The translations under genes and the position numbers were made by a program. Shown here in pieces: positions 41,040 through 51,210 of a stretch of 64,000 nt of DNA (position 1 is its first letter; every line of letters starts with the position of its first letter). The DNA is from Acidobacteriaceae bacterium (GTDB lineage: Bacteria; Acidobacteriota; Terriglobia; Terriglobales; Acidobacteriaceae). The notes beneath the pieces were generated by a model. The model was not told where the DNA came from. It did not search any database and saw nothing but the letters and a program-made list of their open reading frames with translations. The stretch lies in the NCBI GenBank assembly GCA_025462885.1, contig JAOAPN010000006.1:124001-188000 (forward strand), in the 5' to 3' direction.

Positions 41040-42680
41040 ATGCCTGACGGAAGAGAGACGCTGCATAGCTCACCGAACGATGTGTTTCTGGTCACAAGCG
41101 GCGATCTGCGGCTCGGCGCAAACCAGGCTTGCTGGCCCGCGCAGAAGGATCTGGAAGAGCGTTTGACGGCGGCGTTCGCGGACCAGGGGTACAACCTGGT
41201 GCGGGCGCACGCATACAACGCGACGGAGAAGCATGGGTTCATCTCGTCGCAGCGCATGGGGATGGATATCTTCATGCGAATTCCGAAGGACGCTGCCCTG
41301 GTGTTCGCGACGGCGGCGTGGCAGTACAGCCACCACGTTCTGCCGGGACTGCGCAGCCATACAGGGCCGATCCTGACGGTGGCGAACTGGTCGGGGCAGT
41401 GGCCGGGGCTGGTTGGCCTGCTGAATTTGAACGGCTCCCTGACCAAGGCGGGCGTGACCTTTTCTTCGCTCTGGAGCAAAGATTTTACGGACGAATTTTT
41501 CCTCGGCGGTCTGGCCGAGTGGTTGAAGGATGGCACGATCACGCACGATCTGACGCACGTCCATACGCTGGATGCGGCCAGGATTCCGCCAGAGGCTGAG
41601 GCGATGGGCGCTTCGCTGGCGGTCGCGCTGAAACATCGCAAGGCGATCCTCGGCGTCTTCGACGAGGGATGCATGGGAATGTACAACGCCATCATCGACG
41701 ATGAGCTTCTGAATCCGGCCGGTATCTATAAAGAGCGATTGAGCCAGTCGGCGTTAGTGGCAAAGATGCGGACCGTTCGGCAGGGGGACGCGGAGGATAT
41801 ATACCGCTGGCTGCAGACCTGGGGAGTGAAGTTTGTCTTCGGAAGCGAACCAAAGACGGAGTTGGTGCTGGCGCAGGTCCTGGAGCAGTGCAAGATGTAC
41901 ATCGCCGCAGTTCGGATCGCGAAGGAGTTTGGCTGCGATGCGATTGGGATCCAGTATCAGCAGGGTTTGAAGGATATGGTTGCGGCTTCCGACCTCGTAG
42001 AAGGGCTGCTGAATAACGCCGTCCGTCCGCCCGTGTATGCGGAGACGGGAGGCGAGGAGTTGTATGCTGGTGGCCCGCTGGTTCATTTCAACGAGGTGGA
42101 CGAGTGCGCGGGAGTGGATGGACTGGTCACGAATCTTTGCTGGACAGCGCTGGGGATCGACCCTTCGACGACCCTGCACGATGTGCGTTGGGGCGAGCAC
42201 TACACGGGCGAGGGACTGGACGAGTTCATCTGGCTGCTGCAAATCTCGGGAGCAGCACCGGCGAACCACTTCATCGGCGGGTATGGTGGTGCCAGCAGTG
42301 AGCGGCAGCCGGCGATGTACTTCCCGCTCGGCGGCGGGTCTTTTAAGGGAATTAGCCGTCCGGGGGAGATCGTCTGGAGCCGGGTGTTTGTGGAAGGCGG
42401 GCGACTTCATGCCGACATCGGACGCGGAACTGCGGTCGCATTGCCAGCGCGGGAGACGGAGCGCAGGTGGCGCGAGACGACCTACCAATGGCCCATCATG
42501 CACGCCGTATTTCACGGGGTCACCCAAAACCAGTTCATGGCCCGGCACCGGGCGAACCACGTGAATGTGGCGTACGCCCCGACAGCCGAACTGGCGGATA
42601 CTGCGCTGGCGACCAAGGCGGCGATGCTGTATGCGCTGGGTCTGGAAGTGCATGTCTGCGGCGATACCAGGATCAGCTAG
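41040..42680 (+). CDS. L-fucose/L-arabinose isomerase family protein
   Basis: Whole-length similarity to fucose isomerase-like proteins by inspection: GILGVFDEGCMGMYNAIIDDELLNPAGIYKERLSQSAL-type region, VNIAYAPT-like C-terminus. Confidence 0.75.
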   Translation: MPDGRETLHSSPNDVFLVTSGDLRLGANQACWPAQKDLEERLTAAFADQGYNLVRAHAYNATEKHGFISSQRMGMDIFMRIPKDAALVFATAAWQYSHHVLPGLRSHTGPILTVANWSGQWPGLVGLLNLNGSLTKAGVTFSSLWSKDFTDEFFLGGLAEWLKDGTITHDLTHVHTLDAARIPPEAEAMGASLAVALKHRKAILGVFDEGCMGMYNAIIDDELLNPAGIYKERLSQSALVAKMRTVRQGDAEDIYRWLQTWGVKFVFGSEPKTELVLAQVLEQCKMYIAAVRIAKEFGCDAIGIQYQQGLKDMVAASDLVEGLLNNAVRPPVYAETGGEELYAGGPLVHFNEVDECAGVDGLVTNLCWTALGIDPSTTLHDVRWGEHYTGEGLDEFIWLLQISGAAPANHFIGGYGGASSERQPAMYFPLGGGSFKGISRPGEIVWSRVFVEGGRLHADIGRGTAVALPARETERRWRETTYQWPIMHAVFHGVTQNQFMARHRANHVNVAYAPTAELADTALATKAAMLYALGLEVHVCGDTRIS

Positions 42681-42778
42681 TAACGCACTGGCTCAGTGAG
42701 CAGCCGCTTAAGAAAACGTTATATTGAAGAGTGCCGAAACGGCGCTGACGCGGCGACGCGCCGGCATGGGAGATCACT

Positions 42779-44371
42779 GTGAGCGTAGTTGCGGGAGTTG
42801 ACTTCGGGACGCTGAGCGTTCGTATCTCTATTTTCGACAAAGAAAAGGGCAAGCTGGGATCGGCGACCGCAGAGTACCCGCTGCACCGTTCGCAGGCAGA
42901 TCCCAACTTCGCGACCCAGAGTCACGACGACCAGATGACGGCGCTAACCCGTGCGATGCACGAGGCGGTGCGGGTGAGCGGGATCGCCGGCGATTCGATC
43001 GAGGCGATTGCACTGGATACGACCGGCTCAAGCGTCATTCCGGTGGGCGAAGGCATTGTTCCGCTGGGGGAGTATTACCTGTGGTGCGATCACCGAGCGG
43101 CGGGTGAGGCAGCGGAGATCACACAGGCGGCAAAAGAGTATCGCGGCGGCGCAGGTTTTGAAGGCATCGAGTGGTGCGGCGGAGTGTACTCGTCGGAGTG
43201 GGGCTGGTCAAAGCTGCTGCACTGGCTGCGGCACAATCCGGCGCTTCGCTCGAAGTTCGTGACGGCGCTGGAGCATTGCGACATGGTGGCCGCCACCCTG
43301 TGCGGGATTGCGGACCCTAAAGAACTCCCGCGCAGCATCTGCGCCATGGGGCATAAGTGGATGTGGAATGATCGCTGGGGCGGTCTGCCACCGGAAGACT
43401 TCCTGGTTGGAATCGATCCCCTGCTGGCTGGAATCCGCGAGAAGATTACCGGGCACTATCAAACCTCGGACAAACTGGCGGGCCATCTGAGTCCAGCATG
43501 GGCAGCAAAGCTGGGTCTGAAGGCGGGGATTCCGATTCCTACCGGGGCATTCGATGCCCACTGGGATGCGGTCGGGGCGAACATCCGCCTCGGCGACGTC
43601 GTGAACGTGATTGGAACGTCGACCTGCATCATCGGATTGAGCGCCGAGCAGAGCCTAGTGCCGGGAGTCTGCGGCGTAGTCCCGGGATCGGTCTATCCGG
43701 ATAAAGTGGGCATCGAAGCCGGACTTTCAGCAGTGGGAGATATCTTCGGAGCGATCGCCGCACGCGCGGGAACAACCGTGCAGGCGCTCTCAGCCGAGAC
43801 CGAAGGATTCAAGGCCGGGCAAACGGGCCTGCTGCGCCTGACCTGGGACAATGGCGACCGCACGGTGCTGGTGAACTCGGAGCTTGGGGGTATGACGCTG
43901 GGTTGGAACCTGATGCATACGGCAGCCGACGAACTCTTCGCGGCGGTAGAAGGAACGGCTTTCCATACGCGAATCATTCTGGAACGGATGCAGGAGCACG
44001 GGACCATCATCCACCGCGTCATCAACGGCGGCGGAATCCCGAAGCGGAATGCGGCCCTCAACCAGATCTACGCGAATGTGATGAACAAGCCGGTCCTGGT
44101 GCCGGACGGGGACGTCACCAGCCTGGGGTCTGTCATCTTCGCTTTCCTGGCAGCAGGGGACTTCGCGACGGTGGAGCAGGCACAGGATGCACTCTGCCCG
44201 GCATATCGCGTCTTCGAGCCACAACCTGAAGCGGTGGCTCGCTATGACCGCCTCTACAGCCTGTACCGCGATGTTTATTTCGGACTCGGAAGCCGCGATG
44301 CCGCACCCGTTGCCCTGGGCAGGGTGCTGCCGGAGCTACGCGCGATCCAGCGGGAGTGCTTCAAGGACTGA
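42779..44371 (+). CDS. FGGY carbohydrate kinase, ribulokinase-like
   Basis: GVDFGTLSVRISIFDKEKGKLGSATAEYPLHR; IGTSTCIIGLS; VINGGGIPKRNAALNQIYANVMNKPV; GTG start. Confidence 0.87.
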   Translation: MSVVAGVDFGTLSVRISIFDKEKGKLGSATAEYPLHRSQADPNFATQSHDDQMTALTRAMHEAVRVSGIAGDSIEAIALDTTGSSVIPVGEGIVPLGEYYLWCDHRAAGEAAEITQAAKEYRGGAGFEGIEWCGGVYSSEWGWSKLLHWLRHNPALRSKFVTALEHCDMVAATLCGIADPKELPRSICAMGHKWMWNDRWGGLPPEDFLVGIDPLLAGIREKITGHYQTSDKLAGHLSPAWAAKLGLKAGIPIPTGAFDAHWDAVGANIRLGDVVNVIGTSTCIIGLSAEQSLVPGVCGVVPGSVYPDKVGIEAGLSAVGDIFGAIAARAGTTVQALSAETEGFKAGQTGLLRLTWDNGDRTVLVNSELGGMTLGWNLMHTAADELFAAVEGTAFHTRIILERMQEHGTIIHRVINGGGIPKRNAALNQIYANVMNKPVLVPDGDVTSLGSVIFAFLAAGDFATVEQAQDALCPAYRVFEPQPEAVARYDRLYSLYRDVYFGLGSRDAAPVALGRVLPELRAIQRECFKD

Positions 44372-44487
44372 TCGAGAGAGGTCCATGTCTATGGCCTCGG
44401 TCGCTGAGCCGGATGGAAGAGCGGTTTGGTTCGTCCGCCCGCTCTTCTGTATTCGGCTCGATTCCACCTCGACATTTCACTTGGATC

Positions 44488-44563
44488 TGGTGGGCCCACC
44501 AGGATTTGAACCTGGAACCAAAGCGTTATGAGCACTCTGCTCTAACCGTTGAGCTATGGGCCC
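44488..44563 (-). tRNA. tRNA with CAU anticodon (elongator Met or Ile2)
   Basis: GGGCCCATAGCTCAACGGTTAGAGCAGAGTGCTCATAACGCTTTGGTTCCAGGTTCAAATCCTGGTGGGCCCACCA folds as a cloverleaf with encoded CCA. Confidence 0.93.
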
Positions 44564-44678
44564 TTTTGAAGTGGAGACCGTCCTGTTGAATCGGACGGAC
44601 GTATCGTAGTCTACCGTAAATGGAGAAAGCTGGAGGTAAGGTTTTGCCTCTCGAACTCCGGATCCTGCTGCAAACACG

Positions 44679-44933
44679 CTATTTGGTGGTGGTAGAGCCA
44701 GGGGTGGTATTCGAGTCCTCGGGAGCGGACGGGTTCAGATGACCCTTGGCGTTTTCCGGGGTTGGGGACTTGACCCCGGTATGGCCGGGGCCGGCGGTTG
44801 CAGGGTTATCTCCTCCTGGTCCAGATGGCTCGACGGCCGGGGACTTCGAGGTCTGCTGGGCTGATTTCCCGGTTGGAGCTAGGATGCCGGTGTCTGAAAT
44901 GGGCTTGAATAAATCGGGCATGGATGGGGACAT
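44679..44933 (-). CDS. Possible small Pro/Ser/Thr/Gly-rich hypothetical protein
   Basis: 84-aa ORF only; low-complexity composition; no recognised domain. Confidence 0.25.
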   Translation of the reverse strand: MSPSMPDLFKPISDTGILAPTGKSAQQTSKSPAVEPSGPGGDNPATAGPGHTGVKSPTPENAKGHLNPSAPEDSNTTPGSTTTK

Positions 44934-45136
44934 GGGAATTCACCTGAAGAGCTTTGTTCTAAATGGGATCCGTCGCGTGTTTCTGTTCTTGAGACTGGGT
45001 TAAGGCGTGTCTGGTTGTCTACTTACGCAAGGCAGACAAAGTTCGGTAAGCTGTAGCTGCAAACAGCCACACATCACGACCCTGGCCATTGGATGGTTTT
45101 AATCTGCACTTTGCAAAGAGACAGGACAAAATCAGA

Positions 45137-47600
45137 GTGAAAGCAGCGCGGACAACCACATTTTAGGGCAGAACAGGCCGCCGGGCTGCAGTACCGGCAC
45201 TCGTTCTGGCTTTGATGGCTTTCACTCTCCCGTCGACCCTGCGAGCGCAGATGGATGCGGCCGCCAGCATCTTTGGTGGACAGCCTGCGCAAGACGGGAC
45301 AGACGGGCCCCGACTCTACTTCTAGGGTGCCGCAGAGCAACGTAGTCACAACGACTACGACGCGGAGAGGCATCGGCTCCCAGCCCAGCGCTGCTGGTGC
45401 GGCTACTGCGGCGGAACGCCAAGTGACCCGCCCTGCCATCGCACCCACACCCGATACCGAATTTCAAAGGATGGTGTCGGCGACGACGGGAAGGCAGCTT
45501 CCGATCTTCGGGGCGTCGCTCTTTGCAGGAGACGTTCCTTCGACCTTCGCCCCCGTGGACGATATCCCTGTCGCTCCCGACTATGTAATCGGTCCCGGAG
45601 ACGAGCTCCGCCTCCAGGTCTGGGGCCAGGTGAACCAGGAAGGTTCCTTCGTAGTGGACCGGACCGGGGCAATCTCAGTGCCCCAGATGGGGACCGTCCA
45701 CGTGTCGGGACAGCGCTACGACCAATTGAGCGATTTCCTGAAGGCCCAGTTCGGACGCGTCTACCGGAACTTCAACCTGAATGTGAACATGGGCCAGTTG
45801 CGCTCCATCCAGGTCTTCATTGTCGGACAGGCCCGCCGTCCCGGAAGCTATACCATCAGTTCGCTCAGCACGCTGCTGAACGCCCTGTTTGCCTCCGGCG
45901 GTCCCATGCCACAGGGGAGCGTGCGGGATATCCAGGTAAAGCGCGGAGCGGAGACCATCGTCCACTTCGATCTCTACGATCTGCTGCTGCACGGGGATAA
46001 GAGCAAAGATATCGTCCTGTCGCCCGGGGACGTGATCTTCAGCCCTGCTGTCGGTCCGCAGGTGGCCTTACTGGGCAGCGTGAATAATGCTGCCATCTAT
46101 GAATTAAAGAAAGACCCGGCCAGTGCGACCACTGTCTCGGATCTGTTGGAATTGGCGGGTGGCCGCACCAGCAGCGCAGCCGGAACTCAGGTCCGTCTCG
46201 AACGCATCGTGAACCACCAGGTGCTCAGCATCCTCGATGTCGACCTTGGCAGCACGGCAGGAGCTGTCTTACAGGGTGGAGATATGGTCTCGGTGACCTC
46301 CATTGTCGATCACTTTAAAGATGCCGTGACCTTGCGAGGAAACGTTGCGAATCCTGGTCGGTATGTCTGGCACACGGGGATGCGGGTTAGCGATCTGATT
46401 CCGAATAAAGACTCGCTCGTAACCCGCAACTACTGGCAGAAGCGCAACGAACTCGGCCAGCTACCTCGGGAGTATCAACCGCAGGTAGACAGCGGCGCTG
46501 CAGGGTCGCTCCAGGTCCGAGGCACAACCGATCTCGCCGCGACGGATCGCGTGACCGAAGGCGGTGCAGCCCGTGCGAGTGAAGGGGGCAATGCCCTGGG
46601 CGCGGCCCTCGCTGGCGGCAGTGGAATCTTTCACGGCATTACCGATGTCGTCTTGAGTGCGCCGGATATCAACTGGAGCTACACCGTCATCGAGCGGCAG
46701 AGAGCATCGGACCTGACCACGACGCTGATCTCCTTCAACCTGGGAAAGGTCGTCCTCGACGGAGATCAGTCGCAGAACATGGAGCTTCTGCCCGGGGATA
46801 TTGTAACGATCTTCTCGACAGCGGATTTGCGCGTTCCAACAACACAGCAGACGCGCTTCGTGAGACTCGAAGGGGAGTTCATTGCGGCAGGCGTCTACAG
46901 CGTGCAGCCCGGAGAGACGCTGCGGCAGTTGCTGAAGCGATCGGGCGGACTCACCCCTGAGGCGTATCTCTATGCGTCGGAGTTTACGCGGCAGTCTACC
47001 AAGCGGGTCGAGCAGCAACGATTGAATGAGTATGCGGACCAGCTCGAAGCCCAGGTCTCGGCGGAGACAAGCGGCATGATCGCGAAGTCCGTAACCGATC
47101 GGGATGCCTCGGCCGCCACTGCTTCTGCGACCGGCGCCTAGGCGGCGATCGCCCGTCTCCGTAGAATTCAGCCGGTGGGCCGCATCGTGTTGCCTCTGAA
47201 GCCGGACACTCGGAGCATCGACGATATTCCCGACTTGGCCCTTGAGGACGGCGATCGCTTCGTGGTGCCGCAGGTGCCGTCGAACGTCAATGTCGCCGGC
47301 CAGGTCTACAGCGCAAACGCGTTCGTGTTCGAGCGAGGGCATCGCGTGAAGGACTACCTGAAGGTCGCCGGCGGACCCAGCCGGCTGGCCAACACAAATC
47401 GTACCTTCGTGCTGCGGGCGGATGGCTCGGTCTTCAGCCATCAGTATGGCAATCTTGAGAAAGCAGTAATGTTCCCAGGCGATACCCTCATCGTACCGAT
47501 GAAGATCGACAAACGAGCTGTGCTTCGCACCCTGGTCGACGTTGCAACAGTCGTTGGGCAATTTGGGATCGGCGTCGCAGCGATCAATGTCTTGAAATGA
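45137..47600 (+). pseudogene. SLBB-domain polysaccharide export protein, disrupted (TAG 45164, frameshift about 45300-45320, TAG 47139)
   Basis: Main ORF 45255-47141: YVIGPGDELRLQVWGQVNQEGSFVVDRTGAISVPQMGTVHVSG; signal peptide lies in another frame; C-terminal segment continues in the same frame after the TAG. Confidence 0.8.
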
Positions 47601-47631
47601 AGCAAAGTGACCTGTGGAGGCTAGACCAGGG

Positions 47632-48780
47632 ATGAAGCAGGGACGCGGGCACCAACTGGATGAAGTCGAGTGGGATGTTGGGAACATCGTGCGCCGGTTG
47701 GTGGCAAAGCGGTCGACTCTACTAATATTTCTCCTTGCAGGGGCGATCGTTGGAATGGGAATTGCGCTGCTCCTGTCCCCGTGGTTCAAGGCCGAGGTGG
47801 TGTTCCTGCCGCCAAAGAATGCGGATCTGCCTGCCAGCCTCTCGGGCTCCTCACTCCTACGCAGCGAAGACACCAGCGATACCTATCTCGGTATGCTCAT
47901 GAGTCGCACGGTTGCAGAGGACGTCGTGGATCATGCCGGCCTGATGAAGGAATACAAGGCGATAACGCGCACCCAGGCAAAGAATGTTCTCTCGGCCAAC
48001 TCCAATTTCCTGGTCAACAAGAACTCGCTCATCGTGGTGGATGTGAAAGCAAAGACACCGCAGTTGGCGGCGAAGATTGCTGACGCGTATCTCGATGCAC
48101 TCTATCGCTTGAATGGTGAGATGGTCGCATCCGCGTCGTTCCATAGGCGGGAGTTTTTTGAGCAGCAACTGGACCAGCAGAAGAACGCATTGGCGCAAGC
48201 TGAGTTGGATATGAAAAAGACTTAGGAGGAGACGGGGCTTGTACTTCCCGCGGGCGAAGCGCAAGCCGGTTTGATGGCGACAGCGCAACTGCAAAGCGCC
48301 ATCGGAACAGCGGAGACGAGGCTAGCTGGCTTGTTGATGGGCGAGACGGAACAAAACCCGCAGGTGACGCAGGCGCGGGCTGAACTTGCAGCGTTGCGCG
48401 CTCAACTCCTCCGGCAGCAGGCCAATACAAAGACGCAAGCTCCTGGAGGCGGCTTGGCGTCGACGGCAAAATTGCCGGCGCTTACGCTGGAGTACATGCG
48501 AAAGGCGCGAGAACTTAAACTGAGGGAGTCGATCTACGATAGTCTCACCCAACAGTATGAAAAAGCGCGTATCGGTTCAATCGATCCTGGTCCGCAGTTG
48601 CAGGTGGTGGATCGAGCGATGATTCCCGAACAAAAGGCCGGACCGCCGCGAAGACTTTGGATGGTTGGAGGCGCTTTTGCCGGGTTGATTCTGGGATTGA
48701 TTCATGTTCTTGTGTGGACAAAATTCCAGAGGACCCTACGGGAGTTACTGTCACCTCCCACTGCCGAAGTCGAAGGGTAG
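47632..48780 (+). pseudogene. Wzz/chain-length determinant family protein split by in-frame TAG (48223-48225)
   Basis: N-terminal EVEWDVGNIVRRLVAKRSTLLIFLLAG ... ELDMKKT* then EETGLVLPAGEAQAGL ... C-terminal TM KFQRTLRELL in the same frame. Confidence 0.82.
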
Positions 48781-48783
48781 AGC

Positions 48784-50114
48784 GTGCAGGATACGAACGC
48801 TTCCATTCAAGCCCCCGAGGCTACCAATCTTTGGTGGGATAAGACTTTCCTGGTACTGGTGGCGACGCTGTCCTCCACCATCGTGCTCAAGGTCGCTCAG
48901 ATCCAATACTGGAGTGGATCTATTTCGTTCAAATCGGCGTCCTGCTGATTGCGTTTCACAGGAACCACTACAGAATCCGCCTGTTTCGGTCCCTGGCAAA
49001 ACTGGGTATTGCCTATACCTTGTTTTGCATCGTTGCCCTGATTCTGTCGCTTGCGGCGTTACGATTCGACTTTTTCTTGCCGGATATGCTGTCCGCAATG
49101 AAATATCCGGTCGTCATTACGGTGTCGCGTGTCGTAGAGCTGGTAGCTTCCGTGGTTATCATGTTTTACCTTGTGAGCGAGTTTGGCCATGACGTAATGA
49201 AGGTTCGGTTCACGATGCGCCTTTACTTCTGGGTGGGTTTCGCGAGCGCCGTCTACTCGATCGTCTGCTATCCACTGGACATCCTTGGGATTGCGAGCCT
49301 CGGAACATATTCCGATCTGCACCGCATGAGAGGGTTCATGAATGAGGGCGGTCCATATGGGTTATATATCCTCAGCGTCCTCCTGGTTGGAGTAGCTCTT
49401 TACCGCCAAGGCTGGGAGCCGACCCGGCGATTGGGTCTGTCGATGGCGGTGATCGGAATAGCATTCCTGAAGAGCGAATCGAAAGCTGCGTTAGCGGTGG
49501 CGCTTTTTTTGTTTCTTCTTAACGGTTTGATGGCTCGCAGCACAGGCAGGCGTGGCATAGTCATCGGAGCCACGATCTTGTTCCTGGCAATTTCCAGCCA
49601 GTTTGTGGACCTGGCAAGAGGGATTCGTATCTACCGGGAGGCGGGTGCGACGTATGAACGAGTTTCGCATCTGCACAAGCAGGATACGAGCTTCGTCGCA
49701 GGGTGGGTAGCAGGTGCGTTCCTTGTTCCCAGGATGATTGCTGCTCATCCCTGGAGCGGAATAGGCTGGGGGAACTATGCGACCATTAGGAATGCCCCGG
49801 AGTATCGCGGCGCTGCGGCATGGGCGAATCTCGCGGACGATCCCGGACTTGGCATCCTCGGTACAGTTGCGGAATTGGGAATCCTATTGGGTGCGTACCT
49901 GATGGTGTGTCTCATCTTTCCTTATTTGTACTTGCGGCGATTGGGAATGCCGCTCTATGTGACAAACCTGGCTTTGCTTCAACCTGTCGTTCACATTTTC
50001 GGAGCGCAGCTCAACATGACCTATCCTTGGATCGTTACCGCATTTGCCTTGGGTCTTGCCTGCGTCTTAGCAAAAAAAATAAGGCGAGATGAATTGTCGA
50101 AGGTCGCAGGCTGA
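48784..50114 (+). pseudogene. O-antigen ligase/polymerase-like membrane protein, frameshifted near 48900-48915
   Basis: Frame 1 MQDTNASIQAPEATNLWWDKTFLVLVATLSSTIVLKVAQIQ then frame 0 LEWIYFVQIGVLLIAFHRNHYRIRL. Confidence 0.72.
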
Positions 50115-50196
50115 AGAAGTGATGGAAGCGGCTGAGTTATATAAGTGGGAAACTTTAAAAAAATAGTCGTCCGTATTCAGGTGCTGGGCGCGAAGG

Positions 50197-51156
50197 ATGA
50201 ACGAGAACAACATGGTTTCAAATGAGAGATATTCGGCACCAGGGGATCGAATCCTGTTGACAGGAGCATCCGGTCAGTTGGGCGGAGAATTGGTAGCCGC
50301 GCTGGCGCCGCTCGGTGAGGTGATCGCACCCGTAAGGGCGCAGATGGACCTCTCGGATGCGGCGGGCGATTTTCGTTTGCTCCGAGAGACGATTCGCGCG
50401 ATGCAACCGCGTTGGATCGTCAATCCTGCTGCGTACACGGCGGTAGACAGAGCCGAGAGTGAGCCGGAACTTGCCTATGCGGTAAACCGGGATGCGGTGC
50501 GGGCCATCGGTGAGGAGGCGCAAAGGATCGGCGCGGTCGTCCTCCATTTCTCTACCGACTATGTGTTCGACGGGCAAGGAACCACGGCCTATGCGGAGAC
50601 GGAGGCGACTGGGCCGGTGAGTGTGTACGGTGCAAGCAAGCTCGCGGGCGAGACGGCTCTGGCAAACACTGGAGCGGGACACATGATCTTTCGCACCAGT
50701 TGGGTCTATGGAAGCCGCGGGAAGAACTTTCTGCTGACGATTCTGAAGCTGGCTCGGGAAAAAGAGGTGCTGCGCATCGTAGGGGACCAGCACGGCGCTC
50801 CAACCTGGAGCAGGGATCTGGCAGGAATGACTGCGGCGGTGATGGCGCGCTGCGAGGTCGAGGCTGTCGATAGCTCGCTGGCCGACGTGATCGAGCGCGT
50901 GGGAGGGGTGTATCACGCGTCCGGAGGCGGCGAGACCACGTGGTTTGGATTTGCGGCGGAGGCGGTGCGCTTGATGAAGCTGGTCCAGCCGGAAGTGAAC
51001 TGGGCTAACATCGAGTCGATTGCAACATCAGAGTATCCGACGCCGGCGAAGCGTCCCGGAAACTCGCGACTGAACTGCGAAAAACTGAAGGAACAGTTTG
51101 GATGGTCGATGATGGATTGGCACGAGTCGCTACGTAAGGTGCTGTCGGAGTTGTGA
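50197..51156 (+). CDS. rfbD: dTDP-4-dehydrorhamnose reductase
   Basis: ILLTGASGQLGGELVAAL; FSTDYVFDGQG; YGASKLAGE. Confidence 0.9.
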   Translation: MNENNMVSNERYSAPGDRILLTGASGQLGGELVAALAPLGEVIAPVRAQMDLSDAAGDFRLLRETIRAMQPRWIVNPAAYTAVDRAESEPELAYAVNRDAVRAIGEEAQRIGAVVLHFSTDYVFDGQGTTAYAETEATGPVSVYGASKLAGETALANTGAGHMIFRTSWVYGSRGKNFLLTILKLAREKEVLRIVGDQHGAPTWSRDLAGMTAAVMARCEVEAVDSSLADVIERVGGVYHASGGGETTWFGFAAEAVRLMKLVQPEVNWANIESIATSEYPTPAKRPGNSRLNCEKLKEQFGWSMMDWHESLRKVLSEL

Positions 51157-51210
51157 TGATTTCATTCAATTGCATCGGAACGACGAATCGAGTCGACGGA
51201 TAAGGAACGG

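Noticed and set aside
44488-44563. tRNA as an integration site for a genomic island containing the EPS cluster
   Set aside because: No integrase gene or visible duplication of the tRNA 3' end was found nearby
45164-48225. Genome-wide TAG recoding (amber reassigned to Gln)
   Set aside because: Several intact genes in the window end in TAG at conserved C-termini, and the same locus also has frameshifts and a TGA, so gene decay is simpler
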